Source of the DNA: Paratinospora sagittata
Taxonomy: Eukaryota > Streptophyta > Magnoliopsida > Ranunculales > Menispermaceae
Direction of reading: 5' to 3'
DNA length: 64,000 nucleotides
Assembly (NCBI GenBank): GCA_035771175.1
Contig: CM069595.1
Span: 2,956,094-3,020,093 of the forward strand
Shown: piece after piece, positions 1-10,173 of the stretch
Numbering within the stretch: position 1 is the first letter of the stretch
Layout: each line of letters starts with the position of its first letter
The notes under the pieces: generated by a model
Seen by the model: only the letters and a program-made list of their open reading frames with translations
The model's database searches: none
Told to the model about the DNA's origin: nothing
Made by a program: the position numbers and the translations under genes

Positions 1-585
1 ATATATATATATAATAGGAAGGACATGATTGATGACGTGAGAGAGTAACATAGCTCATTAACCAAAAAATAAAAAATAAAAAAACAAAATAAAATAAAGT
101 ATAATGTCAAAGTTTCGTTAGTTGTTAATGTCATTTTTTGATATTGACATTTAGCTTCTTTTGAATATTAGGGATATTGTGTAATATACACGTATTCTCA
201 AAATATCTAAAAAAGTAAGGTGCTAACATTAAAAAATCACGATGATAACTAGTGTACATAAAATATTTTTTCAAAACAAATGAGAGAGTGACTAGCTTTG
301 CTTTAATTAGGTGTTTTCTGATTAAATATTTCTTCATTAATATTGGAACATTCTTTTAACTTTGTCAATGCATTTGTTCTCATATTTTCTTTGATATATT
401 TTTAAGGGTTGTTTTGTTATTCAGTTCCATAACTGCGAACTTTTAAATTTAATTATGGACAATTTTTTTTCATGAAAAATTCTTTGTTCTACTTCATACA
501 CCTTAAAGCCTAAATCTTTATCTTAATTAAATGATCAAGCAAGAACTTATAATTATTATTTATATTGTGGAAACTTACAGCATCA
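1..585. other. AT-rich intergenic DNA upstream of tRNA-Val
   Basis: No coding frame is convincing here. The stretch opens with a short (AT)n run and contains one decayed copy (about 99-272) of the MITE family that recurs at 45.8, 46.5 and 48.9 kb. The rest is AT-rich DNA without recognisable features. Confidence 0.6.
99..272. mobile_element. MITE family M1, copy a (decayed)
   Basis: The segment shares its order of words with the copies at 45765-45940, 46471-46648 and 48921-49117: an opening like GTAATGT, a centre reading roughly ATTGTGTAATATACACGTATTCTCAAAATATC, and an end like GTACATAAAATATTTTT. The two ends are imperfect inverted repeats. No transposase is encoded. This is the most divergent of the four copies. 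Confidence 0.5.
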
Positions 586-659
586 GGTGCTGTGGTGTAG
601 TCGGTTATCACGTCAGTTTTACACACTGAAGGTCCCCAGTTCGAACCTGGGCAGCGCCA
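586..659 (+). tRNA. tRNA-Val (anticodon UAC)
   Basis: A complete nuclear tRNA cloverleaf can be folded. The 7-bp acceptor stem pairs 586-592 (GGTGCTG) with 652-658 (CAGCGCC), with A659 as discriminator. The anticodon stem TCAGT/ACTGA encloses the 7-nt loop TTTACAC, giving anticodon TAC, which reads GUA valine codons. The T arm is CCCAG-TTCGAAC-CTGGG, and the D arm contains TAGTCGGTTA. There is no intron and CCA is not encoded, as expected for a nuclear gene. A short T run (669-673) could act as the Pol III terminator. A three-copy tandem repeat begins right behind it. Confidence 0.93.
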
Positions 660-677
660 AATGCTAGCCTTTTTAGT

Positions 678-994
678 TTATTTTTTATTTTACTTTTCAA
701 TCAGATGGCCTTCCTTTTAATAAGGGCAATTTGTTTAACAAAAACTGTTCTTCATGGTTGAAAAGAAGAAACCTTCATTTTTCAGTTTTTTATTTTACTT
801 TTCAATCAGATGGCCTTCCTTTAATAAGGGCAGTTTGTTTAATAAAAACTGTTCTTCATGGTTGAAAAGAAGAAACCTTCATTTTTCAGTTCTTTATTTT
901 ACTTTTCAATCAGATGGCCTTCCTTTAATAAGCGCAGTTTGTTTAACAAAAACTGTTCTTCATGGTTGAAAAGAAGAAACCTTCATTTTTCAGT
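678..994 (+). repeat. Tandem repeat, about 104-105 bp x 3
   Basis: Three consecutive copies share the words TCAATCAGATGGCCTTCC, GTTTAACAAAAACTG and CTTCATGGTTGAAAAGAAG. The word TCAGATGG recurs at 701, 806 and 910, so the period is 105 then 104 bp. Copies differ at only a few positions, which suggests recent amplification. A short open frame across it is a by-product of the repeat. Confidence 0.85.
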
Positions 995-1733
995 CAGATT
1001 TCTTCTAATCAACCCAAGCAGAGAAATTAATTGAATCTATTTGTTTTCCTCTTAATTGAAGATGTGATCTAGCCATAGAAACAAAGTGTATATCAGATTG
1101 CCCAAGGATTCAATGTAGCCTCAAAGTTTTCTGATGTAATTCAGATGATGATTTTTCCATATATTTCATCCAAGACCCAGAAACAATTAATCATCCAAAA
1201 ACCCAGTTTCAATCGGCTATAAATCGATGAAACTCATCAAGAGTACGAGAAATAAAGCTATGATAATTCAGTATGTAAAACCAAACCAGTGGGCATGGAA
1301 ACATGTTTGATTCTTTTGAACTTCTTTCCCGTCAGTTTGGTTCCAATTAGTTTTTCTGTGAATGAATCAACTTGATATTGTAGCAAAGTTTACAAAAGCA
1401 ATCTACCAAAAATGTTTCAATCCTATGGTTAGAATTCCCTCAAAACATACTTAAATGGGTAGAGTTTATTACAGGTTAATTTGAATGAAAGTAGTACACA
1501 TATGAGATGAATTTGATAGAATTGTTGTGAACTAAGAACAAGGTTGCTATCATTCTCAAGTGTCTACCTCATATGGAAATACTGAATACAGAGAGAGGGC
1601 AGTAGAAAGAACTCAATATACAGAACATATGAAAAAAAAATAAAAATAGAAAAACGTCATCCTCCAATATCAGGAAAATATTAATCTTCTTCTGCTTTTC
1701 TTAAAATTCAAACATAAGATTCTAATACTCTCG
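995..1733. other. Intergenic DNA and receptor-kinase 3' flank
   Basis: No reading frame or RNA gene is supported. The right part presumably includes the 3' untranslated region of the minus-strand receptor kinase. Confidence 0.5.
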
Positions 1734-4316
1734 TCATCGCCCCTGTGGATTAACAATCTGTGAGAAGATTTCAGTTGTAGTCAGTTCATCAGAAGCTGCA
1801 CTCGAAGTACTGCTCTCATTAGGAATTATTGCTTCAATTGCTTTATTTTCCTTCCCTTCTTCATCTCCAACCAATTTCGCGCCATTCGGGTTATCCTGCA
1901 ATTGGAGTGCAAACTCGAGATTCCACAGCACATCGCCCATCGATGGCCGATCGATCCCATGATCCGACAAGCACTTCACAGCCGTTTCCGCGAATTTCTT
2001 CAAACACTCGGGGCTTATTGTTCCCTTCAAATGTGGATCTATGATGTCCTCAAGAGTCCCTTTTTTACAGCAATTTAGTGCCCAATCTGCAAGGCTAACT
2101 TGCTCTTTTGAAAGGCTAGGATTAAGTGCTGGCCTTGCACATAAGACCTCGAAGAGGACGACCCCAAATGAGTAAACATCGGATTTATCTGTCAACTGTT
2201 GTCGCCGGAAGTATTCAGGATCCAAGTAACCAAAACTACCTTTCACAACTGTACTTACATGGGTTTGATTCATCATAGGACCCGTTTTCGATAACCCGAA
2301 ATCTGAAACCTTAGCTACCCAATTCTCATCCACAAGGATGTTGGTAGTTTTCACATCCCTGTGAATGATAGTGTACTTTGCACCTGTGTGAAGGTAGTGA
2401 AGTCCTCTTGCAGCTCCAATACAGATATCCAACCTTTGCTTCCACGAGAGATGAGTCTTGAGGTTCTTGTTATATAAATGCTCCCTCAAAGTCCCATGAG
2501 CCATATAATCATAAACCAAGATCATCTCATTATCTTCCTCACAATACCCAATTAAAGACACCAAATGTCTGTGTCTCAACTTCGAAAGCATCTCGATCTC
2601 AGTCTCAAATTCGTGTACGCCTTGTTCAGAAGACGGATTTGCTCTCTTAGTTGCCACTTTAGTCCCTCCATCAATTACTCCTTTGTACACCTTTCCAAAT
2701 CCTCCAACTCCAATCACATTAGCCTCATCAAAGTTCTTGGTACCTTGTTTTATCTCGGCCAACGAGAAATGCCGGCAAAGCCCTGCCGCCAACGTTGAGA
2801 GGTGGCTTCCAGCACTGCTCTTTCCAGAGATTGTTGACTTGCTAGTGCTTGTGTAAGAGCTTCCATAGAGCGGCAACCAACCGGACGGAGTACCTGAATC
2901 ATCTCCGAGAACTCTCTTCTTTTGCCTGTATACTATAATGAACAGAGCGGCCACTAGACCAATGGCAGCTGCTCCACCAGCAGCGCCACCGATTAGCTTA
3001 GCGTGCTTCTTGGATTTTGATGGCTCAGAAGCTTTTGCCGCCTCTGATTCCGCCTTGAGAAGCATTGGTGATGGCACCGGATTAGGCCCTGCAAGATTTC
3101 CATTCGTATCGTTCAGCTTGAAGATCTCCAGCCCATTAAGAATTGCATCATAAACTTCAGGCTTTGCACTAACCGATGGATGCAACGACACCCAAAGCTG
3201 CTCATCCTCGCCTGGCCTATCAGTGACAAATATTGCAAAATCCTTGTACACCGGAACATCCTTTGCCCCCGCCCACGCAATCACATCGGCAGCTTCTTGT
3301 GCTGTCTGGTTATTGATGTGGATATCAAAGACTCTCTGGTTTATCTTAGTATGAGTCAATTCACAGAAGTGTAATCTAACAACATAGGTGAAATTAGCAT
3401 CAACTTGGAAAACCCAAGAGAGATTGAAATTCTGGTTAAGTTTTGAATCAGGTCCCATTGATCTTGCTGTGGTGTACACATCAATTGGAGCAATATACTT
3501 GGGCATATCAGTTGGATACTTAACTTCATTGGTGTTGTTAGTCTCTGTGGTGACACCCAACGCCGCGCCATAAAGGTAAGGCGAATCGTCATACCAAGTC
3601 CGGCTAAGGCCAGAGTCATTAGTCGCCGGAATATACTGCCCGCCCACATTAAGCCTGTACATAGTCTGCAAACTAGAGCTCTGGGTATCGACGGATTGGT
3701 CTGAAAACCCAACTAGTCCTGCTGGAGATTGGAAGAGCTCCGGCACCGAAACAACCTCAATGCCATTGATAAAAGCGAAAGAACCGCTGTGATTCGTAGA
3801 GGGTATGAATGTAAGATTGAGAATTCCATTAGGAGAAGGGAGCAAGAAGAATTCTCTAACAATGTAGGCTTGTGTCAAAGCTTGTGCTGTAATGGAAGCA
3901 CTGAAATTGTTAAGCAGAGTGACGCCACCGGAAGCAACCGAGAAGTAGGCATCGTCGGGATTAAAGCCGCTGTAAGGAGAAGGGTAGAAATGGAGTCTGA
4001 CCCAATGACGATTCTTCGACGAAACAGGGAACGAATAGGTGGATTCAGAGGTTAAAATCCGGACTGACATGTAAGGAACTGAGGAAGGAAGAGATGGGTC
4101 TTGGAATTGAGCTTTGGTTGAAATGGAATTACTAGATGAAGGTAGAAACTTGTTGTCTGGATCCCATTTTCGCCCATCCGAATCGGAACCGCTGCTCGAC
4201 GAACCACAGGCAAGGAGATAGGAATCGGAATCGGAATCGGGCTTCGAATTGGTTGAAAAGATTAATGATAGGGAGATTATAAGAGCAAATACATAATGGG
4301 TTCTTGTTGATTTCAT
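1734..4316 (-). CDS. CrRLK1L receptor kinase, ANXUR/FERONIA type
   Basis: A plasma-membrane receptor-like kinase of 860 residues in one exon, as is usual for this family. From the start at 4316 (the first true ATG; the frame stays open upstream only to a TTG at 4400) there is a signal peptide (about 1-24), a tandem malectin-like ectodomain (about 30-410) with many N-glycosylation sites, a Gly/Ala-rich membrane segment (about 442-463), then a Ser/Thr kinase: GVGGFGKVY loop near 540, lysine of VATK near 556, HRDVKTTN near 653, DFGLS near 671, GSFGYLDPEYF activation segment. It ends with EIFSQIVNPQGR. The phrases STISGKS, LAAGLCR and EIFSQIVNP match ANXUR1/2 more than FERONIA. Known relatives bind RALF peptides with LLG/LRE co-receptors and control cell-wall integrity (ANXUR in pollen tubes). 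Family assignment is very secure; the exact orthologue is inferred. Confidence 0.95.
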   Translation of the reverse strand: MKSTRTHYVFALIISLSLIFSTNSKPDSDSDSYLLACGSSSSGSDSDGRKWDPDNKFLPSSSNSISTKAQFQDPSLPSSVPYMSVRILTSESTYSFPVSSKNRHWVRLHFYPSPYSGFNPDDAYFSVASGGVTLLNNFSASITAQALTQAYIVREFFLLPSPNGILNLTFIPSTNHSGSFAFINGIEVVSVPELFQSPAGLVGFSDQSVDTQSSSLQTMYRLNVGGQYIPATNDSGLSRTWYDDSPYLYGAALGVTTETNNTNEVKYPTDMPKYIAPIDVYTTARSMGPDSKLNQNFNLSWVFQVDANFTYVVRLHFCELTHTKINQRVFDIHINNQTAQEAADVIAWAGAKDVPVYKDFAIFVTDRPGEDEQLWVSLHPSVSAKPEVYDAILNGLEIFKLNDTNGNLAGPNPVPSPMLLKAESEAAKASEPSKSKKHAKLIGGAAGGAAAIGLVAALFIIVYRQKKRVLGDDSGTPSGWLPLYGSSYTSTSKSTISGKSSAGSHLSTLAAGLCRHFSLAEIKQGTKNFDEANVIGVGGFGKVYKGVIDGGTKVATKRANPSSEQGVHEFETEIEMLSKLRHRHLVSLIGYCEEDNEMILVYDYMAHGTLREHLYNKNLKTHLSWKQRLDICIGAARGLHYLHTGAKYTIIHRDVKTTNILVDENWVAKVSDFGLSKTGPMMNQTHVSTVVKGSFGYLDPEYFRRQQLTDKSDVYSFGVVLFEVLCARPALNPSLSKEQVSLADWALNCCKKGTLEDIIDPHLKGTISPECLKKFAETAVKCLSDHGIDRPSMGDVLWNLEFALQLQDNPNGAKLVGDEEGKENKAIEAIIPNESSTSSAASDELTTTEIFSQIVNPQGR

Positions 4317-5781
4317 GGTTGGGCGCACAGGAAAGAAAATAAGCAAAGGTGTTTTGTAATTTAATTTCCTGTACGCCTGAGAAGTGGAAGAAAAAAACAA
4401 CTTGATTGAAGAAGAGTAAGAGTAATTCTTTTTTGTTTCTTCGGCTAAACCATGGTGTTTTCGGATTTTATGGAATGAGATGAAGGTGAAGATGAAGAAG
4501 AAGAAGAGACATAATACCTGGATGAAACCAGGCAGAAGAGATTCAATCTTTGTGTCTGTCTGTGTTTGTCTCTCAAATTGCTGTCGGGAAAGGATGGATC
4601 GGTTAGTGAGGTGGTTTGGGTTGCAGGGGAGATTCGGAAAGGGTTGGTTAGATATGAATGAAGGAGGAGAATTGTGAAGAAAATTTCGGTTATTTTTTGG
4701 AACCTCATGAACTGAAACAGTCGTCGGGTTTCCTTGGATTTTGGCGCGAGAACCTCAACTGTCTTTCCAACTCGGACGTTATTTTCGGCGTATTTATTAT
4801 TTATTTTTTGGTTTAATTATTATTATTATTATTATTTTGTTTTAGCATAAACAAGTGCCCCTTCAGCTCAATATCCCTCCATAAAAGGGTATAAGCCTCT
4901 TAGGAATAGCTGTGTTTGATAATCAGACTCGAGGATTCGGGTGCGATACTTCCTCTTATAAATATTAATTTATGAAAGGACGCTGTACACGGAGGTCCTA
5001 CATTTAAGTTCTGTTTTATTGGTAAAAAAATTATTATTTTATTGAGAAAATAAAAAAGAAATCTCAAGAAAATAGAAAAGTTATGCGTTTGATTGTCAAT
5101 ATTTTCTCGAATTTTTTTTTCTTAATTTCCTTATTTTCTCACCAAAATTTTCTTATATTTAGAGATGAAAAAAGTTAATTTTCTCATAAGAATTTTTTTA
5201 ATATTATTGATTATGTTCATGTATATATTTTATGAAACTTCTTACTATCTATTTTTTTTTACGTGTCATAAGAGTGTAAAAAACTATTGTTTTATGTACA
5301 ATTATATTACTAATTTGTTCAATTTTGCTATAATACTGCTAATTATAGTTTCGGTTATATGGAGAAATAAATGTGGAATATTTACACTTTCTCTTAACTT
5401 ATAACCTAATCTACTGAAATTAAAGATTTAAAAAGAAAATTGTGAAGCTATGTATCATTGTGTCTGGCAGATGGTAATATGGTTATTATATCACTCTCAA
5501 GAAGAAAAAATATGGTTATATCTAAATTTGGTTTATGTTAATTAATTTTTGATAGATTATATTTTTAACTAAAGAAAAGGGGAGAGGTGGTTCAATGAAG
5601 GAATTTCATTAAACATTTTCTATGACCTTTTCTTTGATTTTTGGTTGATAAACTTGATCAACAAAAGCTGTCCAAATTCCCAACATACATTTCCTTTTTA
5701 TAAAAAAATTATAATCTATAAATATAATAAATAAAAGGAGACAAGCTTGAGAGAAGAAATAAAAAAATAAGGAAGAAATTT

Positions 5782-6002
5782 AGGTTGCGTTTGGTTTAGT
5801 ATTCGGATACAGTTTTCTCTATCTAAAAATTCGAAAACACATAAAATTTGTTTGGTTGGTGGAAATTTAAAAACATTTTTTCACTTTTTATAAAGAAAAC
5901 GGGTTGTCTTTAGAAAACGATGAAACATCGTTTTTTAATTTTTTTTTTTTAATTTTTTATGATTTAATCCAAGTTTTTGAATCACCAACTAAACACAACC
6001 TT
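5782..6002. mobile_element. MITE-like element with GGTTGTGTTTGGTT-type ends
   Basis: The left end reads AGGTTGCGTTTGGTTTAG and the reverse complement of the right end reads AAGGTTGTGTTTAGTTGG, forming imperfect terminal inverted repeats around an AT-rich core. Such termini are typical of hAT-type plant MITEs. I could not see a clear 8-bp target duplication, so the superfamily is tentative. Confidence 0.4.
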
Positions 6003-6569
6003 AATTCTCCTATTGATCTAGACTTGTATACATATTTTTGTGTAGATCTTATATATATAGTTTACAACTCAAATATCTCTTTATATAGGTTTTTGGTTAT
6101 AATGAGGGGTTACACCATATTTACAACATATAAATAAATTATGCGGTTACAAAATCAATCTTATAAATTGGAGATTATAGAGCATGTAACTTATACATAA
6201 ATCTAACTGTTACAAAGTTAATTTCAAAAATGTGATGTTATAAAACAATGAAATAATTATGGTATTCAAATATTTATAACAAATTTCATTTTTTACCCTA
6301 AACCCTATTAAATATCAATAAAAGTAGGAGGAAGGTAATGTTCATTGATCTCAATTAATAAGGATAGTGTTCCCAATTCAACAACCTTTTAGGACCATGA
6401 TTGAGCCTAGATTAGCCATGATATACTAAGGCGCGACAAGGGAGATCTATACTTATATTTCATATACTGAATTTCCTTTTCGATGTAAGAGCATTTCAAC
6501 AATTTCTACCTTGGCAAATGGGAAATGAGTCATTTATCATTATGAGTAAGTTCTCCGGTGAGCCAACTA

Positions 6570-6745
6570 TGCCTCAACACATATTATATGAGCAAGTGGC
6601 TTCAATCTACTTACAAATTAACTTCATCTTTAACATATCAACTCATGTCGCTATGAAACTATTGGCTGAACACACATTATATGAGCAATTGGCGTCAACA
6701 AGCTTACACAATAACTTCATCTTAATATATGGACTTGTGTCTCCG
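6570..6745 (+). repeat. Tandem duplication, 93-bp period, two copies
   Basis: The words ATTATATGAGCAA, GGCTTCAA/GGCGTCAA and AACTTCATCTT recur 93 bp apart. The period is a multiple of three, so a short open frame crosses both copies, but no protein family is recognised. Confidence 0.55.
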
Positions 6746-6823
6746 TTAAACTACTGGTTCTTATAGCACTGTCAATGGGTCTAAATATCATCTAGTACCA
6801 AATATTGTTTCTACCAAACTATT

Positions 6824-6910
6824 TTTTTTTTATTATCGATATTTCGACATCCGGTAGTATTCTCCTTCTCTTTCAGAATTAGACTATTCTACCGGATTTT
6901 AAAACTATGT
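6824..6910 (-). mobile_element. SINE 3'-end fragment (family S1)
   Basis: The T run followed by TTATCGATATTTCGACATCCGG and TAGTATTCTCCTTCTCTTTC matches the 3' end of the minus-oriented SINE copies at 52327-52532 and 55761-55964. The tRNA-like head is missing. Confidence 0.45.
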
Positions 6911-7271
6911 ATGATAAGTAAAAAATTTTATTTTTTTAATTTTTTTTAATAATATAATAATATAGTGTAATGTCATATAATATAAATTTGAGAACATATG
7001 TGGTTTTATTTATGTTGAGGTAGATCAGGTGGAGTCGGGCGCATTGTGACAAGGCAGGGAAGGCACGAAAGATGGTGACAGGTGGAGGGTGGTGGTAGGA
7101 GAAACGGGGTTTTTACATGATTACCATTTCCAAAAAGAATAATTTCACAAATGCCATCCACTACAAAATAATGTCACTTTTGCCTTCTTTTACTGTTCAT
7201 TGTACAGTCAGCGCACAGTCAGCTGTCCATACAAGCGCCACGTCGGCGCAGAGTTGGAATTTTTTACCGTT

Positions 7272-7419
7272 GAAGGGAAGGCGTCTTTTCAAAAGACGCC
7301 TTCTCTTCGGTATTTTTTTTTAAAGTGGAAGGGAAGGCGTCTTTTCAAAAGACGCCTTCCCTTGCAAGTTTTTTTTTTATTTTAAGGGAAGGCGTCTTTT
7401 CAAAAGACGCCTTCCCTTC
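7272..7419. repeat. Three perfect or near-perfect 37-bp hairpins
   Basis: The unit has 18-bp arms (GAAGGGAAGGCGTCTTTT and its complement) around a single central C. Copies are centred at 7290, 7346 and 7401. The first has one mismatch. T-rich spacers separate them. The same hairpin recurs near the right TIR. Confidence 0.9.
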
Positions 7420-7453
7420 CCCAATTTTTTTTTTTTTTAATTTGTACTTGTGT

Positions 7454-7975
7454 CACCGAAGCCAAACCACGTGGTTTTTTTCAACCCGACCACTTCCGAC
7501 ACGTCCCACTATCCTCCCCCGATCCCCCGGACTCGACGGAATCCCATTCCTATGCCCGGTTTAATTTTTGGACCCCATGCAGAATTCAAGTTAAAATAAA
7601 AATTCAACGCTATTACTAAACTGTTCGGCCTCACCGAAGCCAAATCACGTGGTTTTTTTCAACCCGACCACTTCCGACACGTCCCACTATCCTCCCCCGA
7701 TCCCCCGGACTCGACGGAATCCCATTCCCATGCCCGGTTTAATTTTTGGACCCCCATGCAGAATTCAAGTTAAAATGAAAATTCAACGCTATTACTAAAC
7801 TGTTCGGCCTCACCGAAGCCAAACCACGTCGTTTTTTTCAACCCGACCACTTCCGACACGTCCCACTATCCTCCCCCGATCCCCCGGACTCGACGGAATC
7901 CCATTCCCATGCCCGGTTTAATTTTTGGACCCCCATGCAGGATTCAAGTTAAAATGAAAATTCAACGCTATTACT
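7454..7975 (+). repeat. GC-rich tandem repeat, 178-179 bp x 3
   Basis: CACCGAAGCCAAA recurs at 7454, 7632 and 7811, and copies are nearly identical across their length (shared words CGACACGTCCCACTATCC, CCCCCGGACTCGACGG, ATGCCCGGTTTAATTTTTGG). The third copy stops at about 7975. The GC content is far above the neighbouring DNA. I do not recognise the source sequence. Confidence 0.88.
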
Positions 7976-8090
7976 GTTTATACAATGTAATTTTCTTTAA
8001 AGAAATTAATTGAATTGAAGTAGCAAGTATACATACATGTTTAGTACAATATTATGAAAACATATACAAGTTACAATGAGATACAAGTTG

Positions 8091-8558
8091 TCAATCTGTG
8101 CCACATATTGGCCACTTACGTCGTTTATTGCGTCGTAAGTGATCTCTCGTATACTGCTGCAAAGGCACCTGAACAACTTGCTCGACTGATGGTGCTGGAT
8201 CATCAACAACGGGCATAGCTGATATGTGGTCATCCCCACGATCATCATGCGCCTCAATAGCCGTATGTGCTATAAATGCACGTCCTCGCCTTGGCATTCT
8301 TTGCCGTCTACCTATCCAATGCCCTTCACCCAAGGTTGGATTGTCCTCGAATGAAGTAGCTGTCGGGTGGATATGAACATCGGGTATTTCATCGGCAAAG
8401 GAGGATGGATCGTGACGCAATGGTGACGTGTGGACATCTGTGAATGAATCAGCACGACCGGAAGGAGTGATGAGACTCTGATGATATGCTGATGATTGTC
8501 CCTCTGCTGTGTCCCTCCTAATCATGTAATCAGCATGCACACTTTGTAGCGTAGTCAT
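8091..8558 (-). CDS. Captured reading frame inside the Mutator-type element
   Basis: A 155-residue frame from an ATG at 8558; the frame is open upstream into the TIR but without another ATG. It is hydrophilic, rich in Asp, His and Pro in the middle, and ends in a basic tail (RRNKRRKWPICGTD). Such tails are seen in plant mobile domain (PMD)/PP7-long-form-like proteins that plant MULEs often carry, but the similarity I can judge by eye is weak. No PMD core is visible here, so at most it is a C-terminal fragment. Whether it is expressed is unknown. Confidence 0.4.
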   Translation of the reverse strand: MTTLQSVHADYMIRRDTAEGQSSAYHQSLITPSGRADSFTDVHTSPLRHDPSSFADEIPDVHIHPTATSFEDNPTLGEGHWIGRRQRMPRRGRAFIAHTAIEAHDDRGDDHISAMPVVDDPAPSVEQVVQVPLQQYTRDHLRRNKRRKWPICGTD

Positions 8559-8562
8559 TGAT

Positions 8563-8651
8563 AGCGTCTTTTGAAAAGACGTCTTCCCTTCAACGTTAAA
8601 AAAAAAATTGAAGGGAAGGGAAGGTGTCTTTTCAAAAGACGCCTTCCTTTC
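8563..8651. repeat. Two right-side hairpin copies
   Basis: A partial copy lies at 8563-8590 (GCGTCTTTTGAAAAGACGTC) and a nearly full copy is centred at 8633 (8615-8651). They match the left-side hairpins, so the hairpins are part of the terminal inverted repeats. Confidence 0.85.
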
Positions 8652-8827
8652 CACTTGTAAAAAATCCACCTCCGAGCCGATGTGGAGCATTGTTTGGCTG
8701 CTGACTGTGCGATGACTGTGCAATAAACAGTAAACTGTGGCAGTGGTGACATTATTTTTGAGGGGATGACATTTGTGGAATTATTCGTTTTTTGAAAGGT
8801 AATCATGTAAAAAATCCTTGGAGAAAC

Positions 8828-10142
8828 TACCTGATAGTGATAGCGATGGAAGAAGTGAAAGAAAGATAGAATGGTGGGGTCAAGAGAAGATGATGTGTGT
8901 CAGAAGTGATACCCATGATATAACCCATATCAGGAAGTCGTATGCATGTGAAGATGACAACATCGTCAACATCGTTAGCATCATCCTCCATCATCAATTT
9001 TTTCAAAATAAAAAATAAAAAGAGGATTGATTGATTGTTAAATAAATCAGGATTTGATGGGATGGAGATTGAAGAGACTGTGCTAAAATGCACGGCAACA
9101 GAGACAGTGCCCCACGGAGACAAAGAGAGAGAGAGAGAGAGAGCGCATCGACGGCTAAGAGAGTGAGAAGAAGAGGCTGAAAGCGACTCTATTCTCTCTA
9201 ATTTTTACGTCACTTTCTCAAAGCTGAACCCAAAGCATCCCGCGAGAAGCGCGGGTGCTTACTGCGCCCCCTGCACATTAACGTCACTTTCTCCCCCAAA
9301 TCTTCGTACTCACCTCAAAATATTTTAAAAACGAAAAAATATTCTCCTTTTCTTTTATCAAAAAAAAAAAAAAAGCAAAGATCACGTGCACCCGCACTGC
9401 ATCAATCAACACAAGATCTCTTGACCAGCTGGCAACAAGCGATTTTTATTTTTTTTTCCTTCCAACTTTGTTCTTATTCTCTTATTTAAGTCTATGCTTT
9501 TGCCAACTTGTTTTTGTTATCCTCGGGTTTAGTTAGTGAATCGAAAACTAGATTACAACACAAAAAGTAAAAACTTAAATAACAGTAAGAGCTTATTTGG
9601 TATAAAATTTAAAAAATATTTTTTATTTTTGATTTTTTTTTTCATAAAAATATGTTTGATTAGGTTGTTTTTAAAATTTTTGAAAACTGTTTTTTGATGT
9701 AACTTCAAAATTTGTGAAGAAAACAAGAAAAAGTACTTTAAAAAAAAATTTCAAATATTATGTTTTGAAAAATTGTTTTAAAATTATGAACCAAACAGGC
9801 CCTTAATATTGTTTCTTGTTTTCATTGTAAATTTTAAAAAATTATTTTCAGAGTTTCAACTAACCAAATGCATTTTTTGTGTTTTCAAATTTTTGAAAAT
9901 TATATACTAAACACAACTTCATTTCTTAGTCTTTTCAATTTGGTTTTTTTTTTTTTTTTTTAGCAATGTCATTTTTTTAGGTTAGAATACACAAAAGTAA
10001 CATGCATGCATGGAACATTTCTCATGAATCTATGGAGAATTGCTTTTAAAAAAAGAAGAAAAAAAAGTAAATAGGTTCTTTGATAAGATGTGACTATATG
10101 ATGATACAGATGTTGGGTGGACTAAAACATCTCAAATATTGT

Positions 10143-10173
<31 letters not shown>

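Larger units (their letters stand above)
4317..7096. other. Intergenic DNA with repeats
   Basis: The first 400 bp form the likely promoter and 5' untranslated region of the receptor kinase. Beyond that the stretch is AT-rich with a MITE-like palindromic segment (about 5782-6002), a two-copy tandem repeat (6570-6745) and a SINE 3'-end fragment (about 6824-6910), and no supported gene. Confidence 0.5.
7097..8827. mobile_element. Mutator-type element with long TIRs (Pack-MULE-like)
   Basis: The element spans 7106-8818. The left end (GGGGTTTTTACATGATTACC) and the reverse complement of the right end (AGGATTTTTTACATGATTACC) begin inverted repeats about 190 bp long that stay clearly alignable (for example AATAATGTCAC, CACAGTCAGC). 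The flanks are 9-bp near-identical direct repeats, AGGAGAAAC (7097-7105) and TGGAGAAAC (8819-8827), the target-duplication length of Mutator-like elements. It encodes no recognisable transposase. Inside lie hairpin repeats, a GC-rich three-copy tandem repeat and a 155-residue reading frame, which looks like captured host sequence. Superfamily is inferred from TIR and target-duplication length. Confidence 0.8.

Noticed and set aside
1829..4055. Plus-strand frames opposite the receptor kinase
   Set aside because: They lie antisense to a conserved single-exon gene and resemble no protein.
4317..4400. Longer N terminus for the receptor kinase
   Set aside because: The upstream extension begins at TTG, and the ATG at 4316 gives a normal signal peptide.
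7272..7419. Regularly spaced palindromes as a CRISPR array or terminators
   Set aside because: The host is a plant nuclear genome, the spacers are T-rich junk, and the hairpins repeat inverted in the opposite TIR of a transposon.
8818..9123. Frames of 66 and 98 residues beside the Mutator-type element
   Set aside because: They overlap on opposite strands, show no family likeness and occupy biased GATG/CATC-rich sequence.
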